Shown: positions 1 through 5,666 of the stretch, piece by piece
Position numbering within the stretch: position 1 is the first letter of the stretch
Layout of the letters: each line of letters begins with the position of its first letter
The notes under the pieces: model-generated
What the model saw: only the letters and a program-made list of their open reading frames with translations
Told to the model about the DNA's origin: nothing
Databases searched by the model: none
Position numbers and translations under genes: made by a program
Origin: Candidatus Yonathbacteria bacterium RIFOXYC2_FULL_47_9
GTDB taxonomy: Bacteria; Patescibacteriota; Minisyncoccia; Phycocordibacterales; UBA1550
Length of the DNA: 8,995 nt
Assembly (NCBI GenBank): GCA_001825115.1
Contig: MHUY01000019.1
Coordinates: 1-8,995 of the forward strand
Direction of reading: 5' to 3'

Positions 1-1
1 C

Positions 2-265
2 CTCATTCTTTCTTACGTGCTTCAGGCGCTGTTCTACACAATTATCGGCATTGCTTTGGGGATGGCCGTGCTCTTTGGTTTTTTGCAAGGATATTTTGCA
101 GAGCATCCTCTGTCGCTCCCTATGGCAGACGGAAGCCTTTTGCTTGATTCTGCTTATCTTAGTGTTCGTGTGGCGATATTGCTCGTGTCGACACTTATCT
201 CAGCATTTGTGCCTGCGTGGTTTATCATCAGGCAGAATACCTTAAACGCCATCCTTGGCAGATAG
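2..265 (+). CDS. ABC transporter permease, FtsX/MacB-type, C-terminal fragment (5' truncated by window)
   Basis: The reading frame is open from the first bases of the window to a TAG stop at 263-265, so only the last 87 or so residues are visible. They show one hydrophobic helix (start of window to about 'IIGIALGMAVLFGFLQG'), a short polar loop, and a second helix ('VRVAILLVSTLISAFVPAWFI'), ending in 'RQNTLNAILGR'. A last pair of helices followed by a short basic tail that places Pro and Ala near the membrane ('VPAWFIIRQ') is typical of the FtsX domain of MacB/LolC-type permeases. The ATPase gene begins 3 nt after the stop, so the two are almost certainly one transporter operon. The substrate cannot be told: lipoprotein release, peptide export and cell-division FtsX systems share this fold. 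An internal ATG at position 17 is not needed as a start because the frame continues upstream. Confidence 0.8.
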   Translation, partial: LILSYVLQALFYTIIGIALGMAVLFGFLQGYFAEHPLSLPMADGSLLLDSAYLSVRVAILLVSTLISAFVPAWFIIRQNTLNAILGR

Positions 266-268
266 ATT

Positions 269-970
269 ATGATCAAAGTAAAAAACGTCACGAAAGATTT
301 TTCCAACGGGACCGTTGTCACGCATGTTTTGCGTGGGGTTGACCTAGAGATACCCGACGGTCAGTTTGTGGCTATCGTAGGCCCTTCGGGGGCCGGTAAG
401 TCGACCCTGATGTACCAGATGAGCCTCCTTGATACACCCAGCAGCGGAGCGATTTTTGTTGATGAGAAGGAAATTAGCGCTCTGGATGATACCGCGGCTA
501 TTCAGTACCGCCTCGAGAATTTTGGTTTTGTTTTTCAGGACTACGCCCTTATCCCCGAGCTTACGGCGCTTGAAAACGTGACCCTCTTAGGGCTTATGCA
601 GGGAGTTGATTATGAGGTCGTCAAAAAAGAAGCGACCAGTATTTTGGCATCGTTCAACTTGGGGAATCAGGTCGACCATCTGCCGAGCCAGCTTTCGGGT
701 GGAGAACAGCAGCGGGTGAGTGTCGCGCGTGCAATTATTAAAAAACCAAAGATATTGTTTGCCGACGAGCCAACCGCGAGTCTCGATAGTGATATGTCAG
801 CACAAGTGATGAAAGTTTTTTTGGAATTGAATAAAAAAGGGCAAACAATCGTGATGGTGACTCATGAAGAGGAGTATGCAATGATGGCGGATCGCATTGT
901 GCGTGTAAAGGACGGTAAGGTCACCGACGACAGGATGCTCAAAAGAGATACCCAAGACTTTGCTTTGTAA
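269..970 (+). CDS. ABC transporter ATP-binding protein, LolD/MacB family
   Basis: This 233-residue protein is a complete ABC ATPase that would power the permease encoded just upstream, on the cytoplasmic face of the membrane. Visible motifs in order are the Walker A GPSGAGKST (residues 38-46), the Q-loop glutamine (about Q90, 'FVFQDYALIPELTALENV'), the signature LSGGE (142-146) followed by QQRVSVARA, Walker B ending in D166-E167 ('ILFADEPTASLD'), and the switch histidine H199 ('VTHEEE'). The FQ-x-(Y/F)-x-L-(I/L)-P-x-L-(T/S)-A-x-E-N-V pattern and the length of about 230 residues are characteristic of the LolD/MacB/FtsE-like group that pairs with FtsX-domain permeases. The ATG at 269 lies 3 nt after the permease stop and has no clear Shine-Dalgarno sequence, consistent with translational coupling. 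The specific substrate is unknown. Confidence 0.93.
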   Translation: MIKVKNVTKDFSNGTVVTHVLRGVDLEIPDGQFVAIVGPSGAGKSTLMYQMSLLDTPSSGAIFVDEKEISALDDTAAIQYRLENFGFVFQDYALIPELTALENVTLLGLMQGVDYEVVKKEATSILASFNLGNQVDHLPSQLSGGEQQRVSVARAIIKKPKILFADEPTASLDSDMSAQVMKVFLELNKKGQTIVMVTHEEEYAMMADRIVRVKDGKVTDDRMLKRDTQDFAL

Positions 971-992
971 AAGTTACTTCTTACGCATTGTC

Positions 993-1008
993 TGGTATAA
1001 TACCTTTC
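993..1008 (+). promoter_or_regulatory. Extended -10 promoter of the AOX-like gene (leaderless)
   Basis: TGGTATAAT at 993-1001 is a perfect consensus extended -10 element. It ends 7 nt before the ATG at 1009, so transcription should begin at or within a base or two of the start codon. No convincing -35 box is seen, which is common with extended -10 promoters. There is also no Shine-Dalgarno sequence before the ATG. Confidence 0.7.
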
Positions 1009-1713
1009 ATGGAACTCAACGGAACTGATAAAGAATTCGAAGCGCTCAATCAAGCGCTGAACGACGAGGCTCAATTAGCAGAATATAAGAAACCATTCGA
1101 TAATTATAAGCCGAGTTTATTGCCCCGTATCTTGGGGGGATTTCTCGTATGGTGCGGCAATACTGTTTACGGCAACCCGCCATCGTACTTAAAGTTTCGT
1201 GCCGTAGAGGTTATTGCGCGTGTGCCATATCACTCGTGGGAGTCTGCGTCGTTTACCCTCCTTACGATGTTTTACTCGGATGAACAGCGCGCCCTCAAAC
1301 TCTCAAAGATCACGAAATTTGCTCGTATGGCAGCAGACAATGAAACGATGCATGTGATCGTTGTTTCTCATCTCGCACGCCTTGAACAAAAGGCAGGTGT
1401 TATACGATACACGCTTATCCCTATGTTTTTTGCATTCTTTTATTTTTGGGCGTCCTACTTCCTGTACTTATTCAAACCGCGCTGGTCACTCGAGCTCAAT
1501 TATCTTTTTGAGCAACACGCCTTCGATTCATACTCAGAGTTTTTGGAAATATTTGGTGAGGAGCTCCACAAGAAACCTATCACAAGTGAATTTCTTGCTT
1601 GGTACGGTCGCCACCCTCGCAGCCAGTATGAGTTTTTTAAGTCGGTACGCAATGACGAGCTTGTGCATCGCAACCGCTCCATTCACGAAATAGAACTCAA
1701 CGAGAATAGGTAG
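1009..1713 (+). CDS. Alternative oxidase-like di-iron membrane protein (ubiquinol oxidase family)
   Basis: This 234-residue protein carries the full ligand set of the alternative oxidase (AOX/PTOX) family, monotopic membrane enzymes that oxidise quinol and reduce O2 to water without pumping protons. The candidate ligands are E67 ('FRAVEVIARVP'), E112 and H115 ('DNETMH', compare ENERMH in AOX), E168 ('FEQHAFDSYSEF', compare LEEEAxxSYTEF), and E217 with H220 ('RNDELVHR', compare RADExxHR). Y175 lies seven residues after E168, as the catalytic tyrosine does in trypanosomal AOX. The hydrophobic stretch at about 128-148 followed by 'KPRWS' matches the membrane-binding region before the third ligand helix. 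The length matches short bacterial AOXs. I chose ATG 1009 because an in-frame TTG at 988 would place the promoter's TATAAT inside the gene. The gene stands alone between its own promoter and a terminator. No quinone-synthesis gene is visible. A different oxidase-fold role remains possible but is less likely. Confidence 0.85.
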   Translation: MELNGTDKEFEALNQALNDEAQLAEYKKPFDNYKPSLLPRILGGFLVWCGNTVYGNPPSYLKFRAVEVIARVPYHSWESASFTLLTMFYSDEQRALKLSKITKFARMAADNETMHVIVVSHLARLEQKAGVIRYTLIPMFFAFFYFWASYFLYLFKPRWSLELNYLFEQHAFDSYSEFLEIFGEELHKKPITSEFLAWYGRHPRSQYEFFKSVRNDELVHRNRSIHEIELNENR

Positions 1714-1722
1714 TACTCAAAT

Positions 1723-1748
1723 AAAACCCCGGCATATGCCGGGGTTTT
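1723..1748 (+). terminator. Rho-independent terminator after the AOX-like gene
   Basis: A perfect inverted repeat starts 9 nt after the AOX stop. The arms are AAAACCCCGGC and GCCGGGGTTTT around a 4-nt ATAT centre, giving a G+C-rich stem followed by T4. It is symmetrical and could act in both directions, but both flanking genes lie on the plus strand. Confidence 0.9.
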
Positions 1749-1775
1749 GTGGTGTATACAAAAGTAGTGCAATCC

Positions 1776-1791
1776 TGTTACTATATAAAAT
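1776..1791 (+). promoter_or_regulatory. Extended -10 promoter of the GH18 gene (leaderless)
   Basis: TGTTACTAT at 1776-1784 is an extended -10 element lying just after the preceding terminator. It ends 7 nt before ATG 1792, the same spacing as at the AOX-like gene, and implies a transcript starting at or next to the start codon. No clear -35 box and no Shine-Dalgarno sequence are visible. Confidence 0.6.
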
Positions 1792-3234
1792 ATGAGACGG
1801 ATTCTATTAGTCACTTTTCTTTTGTCGTCTTTGGTACCTCTAAGCACATTTGCTGCCAGTCGCTCGCTCTCGCTCGGTCTCTCAGGGAGTGATGTGGTGA
1901 TTCTTCAAAACGCGCTTATCGCAAAAAAATATCTTCCTGAAGGGAAGAATACGGGCTACTTTGGACCACTTACGCAAACAGCGGTACAAAAATTCCAATG
2001 TGCTCAAAGTATCGCCTGCGCAAGCACGGGAGGAGTTGGCTACGGTGTCTATGGGCCAAGGACTCGGGCGATGCTTACGGACAATAATTCTTCGGTAGGC
2101 TCCGCAAGTATTTCTATTGCAAATCCTCTTGAGTTTTCGGGTTGGATACCTTACTGGCGTACAGCGACAGGAACACAAGATGTGTTGCCACACCTATCGC
2201 AGCTAACCAGCGTGATGCCTTTTGGGTATACGATGAGGAGCAACGGAACGCTTGTGGACACCGCGCACCTTACCGAGGAGCCGTGGGTGAGCTTTATTGC
2301 AGAAGCTAAAAGAAATCACGTGAGAGTTATTCCATCCGTGATGTGGGGAAACGGAAACAGTATTCATCGCATACTCAGTAACGCCAAGACACGCATCGCC
2401 CTTGAGGACGAGATAGCGAAGGTGGTCAAGGATAATAATTTTGATGGTATCGATATTGACTTTGAGGCCAAAAAGCACGAGACGATAGACTATTTCTCAA
2501 CCTTCCTCAAAGGGTTGTCTCAGAGAATGGGGAATAAGTGGATTTACTGCACCGTTGAGGCGCGTATGCCTATTACTGACCGATATCTCCTTGGGCAGAC
2601 TGTACCTCCCGACGCAATGGATTATGCCAATGACTACAAGGCGCTCAATAAGTATTGCGACCGTGTAGAAATAATGGCGTACGATCAAGGGGTAATCTCA
2701 AGAAAACTCAACAAAGCACGTACGGCACCGTATGCGCCCGTCGCTGACCCTGCGTGGGTGGAGAGTCTTGTGACTCTCGCGATGAAAGATATCGATAAGA
2801 AAAAAATTATTATCGGCGTGCCAACCTACGGCTACGAGTACACCGTTACTCCTATACCCGGTGACGGTTATCAATACAAAGTGCTCTGGCCGTTTAATTT
2901 TAAATACGCGATGGATATTGCAAAGCAGCTTGGCATCACGCCTACTCGCACAAGTGCGAATGAGATAGGTTTTTCGTATGACCCAGCAAGGCTTGCCGCA
3001 ATCGCGCCTAAAAATGGTGAGTCGTCATCGGTACATCCACAGATGGTGACTTCATCCGTCGCAGATAACGCGAGCTCAAGCAGTTCAAGTCAGCCCTTTA
3101 ATTATTTTGCCTGGAGCGACGCCCAAGCCATCGCCGACAAAGTCGCCCTCGCACGCAAGCTCGGTGTGCGCGGCGTAGCCGTCTTTAAGTTTGACGGCGG
3201 GGAAGACCAAAAGATTTGGGAGGTGTTGAAGTAG
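1792..3234 (+). CDS. Secreted GH18 glycoside hydrolase with N-terminal peptidoglycan-binding domain
   Basis: This 480-residue exported protein starts with a signal peptide (basic MRR, hydrophobic core to about residue 20, then 'STFAA'). A PG_binding_1-type domain follows at about residues 26-100 ('LGLSGSDVVILQNAL', then 'GYFGPLTQTAVQKFQ' and 'YGPRTRAML'). The rest is a GH18 barrel of the YaaH/SleL spore-cortex-lytic type. It carries the catalytic DxxDxDxE motif as DGIDIDFE (D218 to E225, E225 being the acid), the 'MAYDQG' motif (Y297-D298), and a late strand with W441 ('FAWSD') leading to 'GVRGVAVFKFDGG'. Such enzymes cleave beta-1,4 bonds next to N-acetylglucosamine in peptidoglycan or chitin outside the cell. 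All catalytic residues are present. An odd feature is a Ser-rich, low-complexity insertion (about residues 410-434) before the last strand. Possible roles are wall remodelling or attack on a partner cell's wall, and the sequence does not decide between them. Confidence 0.9.
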   Translation: MRRILLVTFLLSSLVPLSTFAASRSLSLGLSGSDVVILQNALIAKKYLPEGKNTGYFGPLTQTAVQKFQCAQSIACASTGGVGYGVYGPRTRAMLTDNNSSVGSASISIANPLEFSGWIPYWRTATGTQDVLPHLSQLTSVMPFGYTMRSNGTLVDTAHLTEEPWVSFIAEAKRNHVRVIPSVMWGNGNSIHRILSNAKTRIALEDEIAKVVKDNNFDGIDIDFEAKKHETIDYFSTFLKGLSQRMGNKWIYCTVEARMPITDRYLLGQTVPPDAMDYANDYKALNKYCDRVEIMAYDQGVISRKLNKARTAPYAPVADPAWVESLVTLAMKDIDKKKIIIGVPTYGYEYTVTPIPGDGYQYKVLWPFNFKYAMDIAKQLGITPTRTSANEIGFSYDPARLAAIAPKNGESSSVHPQMVTSSVADNASSSSSSQPFNYFAWSDAQAIADKVALARKLGVRGVAVFKFDGGEDQKIWEVLK

Positions 3235-3238
3235 GGGA

Positions 3239-3469
3239 TTAAAAATGTTTCTTTACAAACGCCCTTCCTGACCCAGACTTCAAATATTTTTCAAATTCGA
3301 AAGCCTTGTGTTTGTCGCTTATCGCGAGATAAAAATCTAATGTTACAGGAAGTCTGGTTGCTGTTGCAGGAACGTGACCTTTCTGGTGCCTCTCGAATCT
3401 ACCTTTAAGATTATCGGTGCAGCCTATGTAGTACCCATCTTTACATTTTAGACTGTAAATATAGTACAT
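3239..3469 (-). CDS. Small GIY-YIG domain protein (UPF0213/YhbQ-like)
   Basis: This 76-residue protein consists only of a GIY-YIG nuclease domain. Visible elements are 'YIY' (3-5) and 'YIG' (14-16), the catalytic-type arginine in 'LKGRFERH' (R24, with R27 nearby), and the metal-binding glutamate in 'FEFEKYLKSGSG' (E60). Stand-alone versions of this length are common in bacteria, including CPR genomes. Related proteins bind or nick structured DNA, but most have no assigned role. Its stop lies only 4 nt from the stop of the convergent GH18 gene, with no terminator between. It lies downstream of, and on the same strand as, tRNA-Ser, so read-through from the tRNA promoter could reach it. Its own TATAAT (3478-3473 on the minus strand) ends just 3 nt before the ATG. 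Confidence 0.88.
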   Translation of the reverse strand: MYYIYSLKCKDGYYIGCTDNLKGRFERHQKGHVPATATRLPVTLDFYLAISDKHKAFEFEKYLKSGSGRAFVKKHF

Positions 3470-3472
3470 TTT

Positions 3473-3478
3473 ATTATA
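3473..3478 (-). promoter_or_regulatory. Possible -10 box of the GIY-YIG gene
   Basis: TATAAT reads on the minus strand from 3478 to 3473, 3 nt before the ATG at 3469. Transcription from it would start within the first codon, which is tight for a leaderless start. The true -10 may be the overlapping hexamer a few bases upstream, or the start codon may be a later one. No -35 box was recognised. Confidence 0.4.
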
Positions 3479-3491
3479 TCGTGACGAACGT

Positions 3492-3555
3492 CGCCTTCGC
3501 GTACCTACTGGCGGACTGTGTCACGCCGTAGGTACGCTTCAGCGTACCGAAGGCG
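3492..3555. repeat. Nested inverted repeat with alternative hairpins abutting tRNA-Ser
   Basis: Plus-strand arms are CGCCTTCG (3492-3499) with CGAAGGCG (3548-3555), and GCGTACCTAC (3499-3508) with GTAGGTACGC (3528-3537). The inner stem is extended by GGCG/CGCC (3510-3513/3524-3527). GGTACGC (3531-3537) can instead pair with GCGTACC (3542-3548) around the loop TTCA. The rightmost arm runs two bases into the 3' end of the tRNA-Ser gene. On the minus strand this lies directly downstream of the tRNA, so it could act in 3'-end formation or termination, or be a dispersed palindromic repeat. It lacks a classical terminal T-run. Confidence 0.7.
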
Positions 3556-3640
3556 GAGGAGGTGAGATTCGAACTCACGGTCCGGTTACCCAGACTCCTG
3601 TTTTCAAGACAGGTGCAATCGACCACTCTGCCACTCCTCC
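3554..3640 (-). tRNA. tRNA-Ser(UGA)
   Basis: The minus strand folds as a class II tRNA of 87 nt. The 7-bp acceptor stem is GGAGGAG with CTCCTCC. The anticodon stem CCTGT/ACAGG encloses the loop CTTGAAA with anticodon TGA, which reads UCA and other UCN serine codons. The long variable arm is a perfect 6-bp GTCTGG/CCGGAC hairpin around GTAA, and the T arm is GTGAG-TTCGAAT-CTCAC. The discriminator base is G, as expected for serine. The next bases are CCT, so CCA is not encoded and must be added after transcription. Confidence 0.96.
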
Positions 3641-3661
3641 AAGTGCGTGGCTTACCTGACT

Positions 3662-3689
3662 ATCCTAGCAGAATTGGCATAAAACGCAA
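3662..3689 (-). promoter_or_regulatory. Promoter of tRNA-Ser
   Basis: On the minus strand a -35 box TTGCGT (3689-3684) and a -10 box TAGGAT (3667-3662) are separated by 16 bp. TGC directly before the -10 gives an extended element TGCTAGGAT. Initiation near 3655 would give a leader of about 15 nt before the tRNA. It is back to back with the ruvX promoter. Confidence 0.65.
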
Positions 3690-3706
3690 TATATCCGTAG
3701 TTTCTG

Positions 3707-3723
3707 TGGTATCATAGAGATAT
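3707..3723 (+). promoter_or_regulatory. Extended -10 promoter of ruvX (leaderless)
   Basis: TGGTATCAT at 3707-3715 is an extended -10 element ending 8 nt before ATG 3724. The predicted start of transcription is therefore at the start codon or 1-2 nt before it. There is no Shine-Dalgarno sequence and no good -35 at the usual distance. Confidence 0.6.
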
Positions 3724-4131
3724 ATGAGATATCTCGGCATTGATTACGGCACCAAGAGGGTGGGGGTGGCGGTCTCAGACGAGGGTGGCACGATGGCTTT
3801 TCCATATGCTATTCTCGACAACAGTAAGGGGCTCGTGGGGGAGGTAAAGACGATCTGCGCCCATGAATCAGTCGAAGCTATCATTATCGGGGAGTCGGTG
3901 GACTACAAAGGCAAGCCAAATCTCGTCATGAAAGAGGCCGATCGGTTCATTGCGGAACTCAAGGAAGTGACCTCCATTCCCGTAATCAGCGAGCGCGAGT
4001 TCCTTTCGACCCAGCAAGCGCGCTTTTTTCAGCGTTCACGCAAGCGCGTCGACGATTCCGCCGCCGCAATTATTTTACAGAGTTATTTAGACCGCAAACA
4101 CAATAAGCCAATAATGGAGACGTTGTCCTAA
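3724..4131 (+). CDS. ruvX: Holliday junction resolvase-like protein RuvX/YqgF
   Basis: This 135-residue protein has the RNase H-like YqgF fold. It opens with 'YLGIDYGTKRVGVAVSD', which holds the first acidic active-site residue D7. The second acidic site lies in 'ISEREFLST' (E90 or E92, replacing the usual DERLTT), and the third is D110 in 'RVDDSAAAIILQSYLD', a close match to the family's VDxxAAxxILQxYL ending. The length is normal for the family (about 135-150). RuvX/YqgF is a cytoplasmic nuclease linked to processing of 16S rRNA 3' ends and to resolution of DNA junctions. The middle motif, usually GLPLNMDG, reads 'GESVDYKGKPN', a divergent version that keeps the loop but not the Leu-Pro. 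The gene is preceded by its own promoter and followed 17 nt later by a small membrane-protein gene. Confidence 0.88.
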   Translation: MRYLGIDYGTKRVGVAVSDEGGTMAFPYAILDNSKGLVGEVKTICAHESVEAIIIGESVDYKGKPNLVMKEADRFIAELKEVTSIPVISEREFLSTQQARFFQRSRKRVDDSAAAIILQSYLDRKHNKPIMETLS

Positions 4132-4148
4132 TTCCTTTTATATTTTGT

Positions 4149-4592
4149 ATGAAACACTACAGAAGCATATCCATATTCATAATCTTATTTCTCGGGTTAT
4201 CAATAGGGGCAACCTTTTTTATTAACAGAGGTAAAGAAAAAATAAACGAACAGCCCTGGAAAACAATTTCAGCAGCGGACACCTATGAAATATCTATTGA
4301 TTACCCGCCAAATCTTACTGCTCAATATTACTGGAGAGAAGGCACTATTTTTTTCTTTGAGGGGCCGGCAGAAAACAGTAAGATGCTGAGAAGTCGCGTT
4401 ATGCTCCTTACGAATACAAAGTTGGAACATCATCCTGATGGGGTTGAGGGGAAGAGGTTCGAAAATCTTCCAGACGGGGGCACCTACGCTACTGCATCAA
4501 TTTATTACGGGGATAAATTCGTCAGTTTTAATCTCTACGACTTTAATGAAGCTACAGCAAATCGTATCATTTCGAGCCTTAAATTTAAATAG
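4149..4592 (+). CDS. Membrane-anchored extracytoplasmic protein of unknown function
   Basis: I do not recognise this 147-residue protein. It begins with a short polar stretch (MKHYRS) and a single hydrophobic segment at about residues 7-26 ('ISIFIILFLGLSIGATFFI'), followed by a positively charged junction. That points to a signal anchor with the remaining 120 or so residues outside the membrane. The external part opens with 'TYEISIDYPPNLTAQYYW', the kind of amphipathic strand that starts many small secreted PsbP-like beta domains, and ends in 'ATANRIISSLKFK', similar to the closing helix of such domains. No cysteine or lipobox is present. It appears more A+T-rich than its neighbours by eye. 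A weak -10-like TATATT (4139-4144) lies just before the ATG. It is separated from ruvX by 17 nt and may be co-transcribed with it. Confidence 0.75.
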   Translation: MKHYRSISIFIILFLGLSIGATFFINRGKEKINEQPWKTISAADTYEISIDYPPNLTAQYYWREGTIFFFEGPAENSKMLRSRVMLLTNTKLEHHPDGVEGKRFENLPDGGTYATASIYYGDKFVSFNLYDFNEATANRIISSLKFK

Positions 4593-4627
4593 GTTTGATC
4601 TCGTACTTTAGGGAGAGGTCTCTTTTA

Positions 4628-4642
4628 TGTTAGGATAGCAGT
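4628..4642 (+). promoter_or_regulatory. Extended -10 promoter of the tRNA-binding protein gene (leaderless)
   Basis: TGTTAGGAT at 4628-4636 matches the extended -10 pattern, with the same TAGGAT hexamer as the tRNA-Ser promoter. It ends 6 nt before ATG 4643. The embedded AGGA, 7 nt from the ATG, could alternatively be read as a weak Shine-Dalgarno sequence. Confidence 0.5.
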
Positions 4643-5050
4643 ATGATAACTTTTGATGAATTTAAAAAAGCAGAGATAAAGATCGGGACAATACTCTCGG
4701 CGGAGAAGGTGCCTGAAGCGGACAAGTTGATCAAGCTTATGATCGACCTTGGGCCGAAGCAAATGCCGGTTGTTGCGGTAGTTGTGCCAGAGGGCGAGAC
4801 AGAACCAGTTGCCCAAGAAGTGATACCAGCACCGACACAAGACATCCGCCAGATTCTTTCGGGTATTGCCGAGCATTATCCTGACCCGTCGGTACTCGTA
4901 GGGAAACAAGTTCCCGTACTTGCGAACCTGCCAACGCGTACGATTCGCGGCTACGAGAGTCAGGGGATGGTACTCTATGCAGTAGGCGAGGGGTTCCTTA
5001 CGACGGTTGGGCCAGACCGAGAGATTCCTCCTGGCACCCCCGTGCAATAA
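4643..5050 (+). CDS. Stand-alone tRNA-binding (EMAP/MetRS C-terminal-type) OB-fold protein
   Basis: This 135-residue protein is the tRNA-binding domain found at the C terminus of bacterial methionyl-tRNA synthetase and in free proteins such as Trbp111 and CsaA. Diagnostic stretches are 'FKKAEIKIGTILSAEKVPEADKL' at about residues 7-29, 'QILSGIAEHY' at 70-79, and 'VLANLPTRTIRGYESQGMVL', which closely follows the MetG C-terminal pattern. Family members dimerise and bind the outer corner of tRNA without base specificity, or act as export chaperones (CsaA). Here it is a separate gene, so it could serve in trans with a MetRS that lacks the domain. It has an insertion of about 28 residues (about 38-67, Pro/Val/Glu-rich) between the second strand and the SGI motif, where related proteins have only a few residues. 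The DedA-like gene starts 11 nt after the stop. Confidence 0.88.
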   Translation: MITFDEFKKAEIKIGTILSAEKVPEADKLIKLMIDLGPKQMPVVAVVVPEGETEPVAQEVIPAPTQDIRQILSGIAEHYPDPSVLVGKQVPVLANLPTRTIRGYESQGMVLYAVGEGFLTTVGPDREIPPGTPVQ

Positions 5051-5061
5051 TTTCTGCAAGA

Positions 5062-5664
5062 ATGCGCCAGAAACTTCAGACATTAAAAGATTTCCTGGTG
5101 GCGTGGACCGTGCGCCATGCTGAGGATAAAAATGCAAAGTGGTGGCTCTTTGGCTTGTCGTTTGCCGAGTCATCTTTTTTCCCTGTTCCTCCTGATGTAC
5201 TACTGGTTGCGATCTTGATGACTCGCGAGCGCATCCGAGCGTTTTATTATGCAGCTATTACGACGGCAGGGTCGGTGCTTGGCGGTCTGTTTGGGTACGC
5301 AATCGGCTACTTCTTTTTTCAAACGGTGGGTGTGTGGCTAGTAGGGACATACCACCTTGAGGCGCAAATGGTTATAGTGCAAAAACTTTTTGTCGACAAT
5401 GCCTTTTTTGCAATATTTGTCGCCGCATTTACGCCAATACCTTACAAGGTGTTCACTATTGCGGCCGGACTTTTTGGTATTAGTCTTCCGACATTAATTA
5501 TTGCCTCAATCCTTGGTCGTGGTGGACGCTTTTTTGCGGTCGCCGCAATTATGCGATTCTTTGGTGGGCATATCTCGCGCGTCCTGTATCGATACTTCAA
5601 TCTGATTTCTTTAGCTCTCGTAATACTTGTCGGTATTGCACTCTACTTTTTCATCACGCACTGA
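5062..5664 (+). CDS. DedA/YqaA family membrane protein (VTT/SNARE-associated domain)
   Basis: This 200-residue integral membrane protein has four to five hydrophobic segments. Motifs typical of the DedA/VTT superfamily, YqaA branch, are 'FAESSFFPVPPDVLL' (about residues 34-48), the glycine-rich 'GSVLGGLFGYAIGYFFF', the re-entrant-loop motif 'FTPIPYKVFTIAAG', and 'LGRGGRFF' near the last helices. DedA-family proteins are needed for membrane homeostasis, and some act as lipid scramblases or flippases (polyprenyl-phosphate recycling), but the substrate of the YqaA branch is not settled. The length is normal for that branch. ATG 5062 lies 11 nt after the previous stop with no Shine-Dalgarno sequence. 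A possible extended -10 (TGCAATAAT, 5043-5051) overlaps the end of the upstream gene, so this may be either the second gene of an operon or separately transcribed. It ends with TGA, and the pilM promoter begins 2 nt later. Confidence 0.88.
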   Translation: MRQKLQTLKDFLVAWTVRHAEDKNAKWWLFGLSFAESSFFPVPPDVLLVAILMTRERIRAFYYAAITTAGSVLGGLFGYAIGYFFFQTVGVWLVGTYHLEAQMVIVQKLFVDNAFFAIFVAAFTPIPYKVFTIAAGLFGISLPTLIIASILGRGGRFFAVAAIMRFFGGHISRVLYRYFNLISLALVILVGIALYFFITH

Positions 5665-5666
5665 TG

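Noticed and set aside
988..1008. Upstream TTG start for the AOX-like protein, adding MSGIIPF.
   Set aside because: The extra codons overlap a perfect extended -10 box (993-1001), and the ATG at 1009 lies at the expected transcription start.
4604..4626. Small GAGA/TCTC hairpin followed by T4 as a terminator after the 4149-4592 gene.
   Set aside because: The pairing is only about four bases with a two- or three-base loop, too weak to support a terminator call.
4625..5173. Long minus-strand open frame opposite the tRNA-binding gene.
   Set aside because: It spans a gene with clear family motifs on the plus strand, has no promoter or recognisable domain, and its composition (many Arg, His and Cys) is typical of an antisense shadow.
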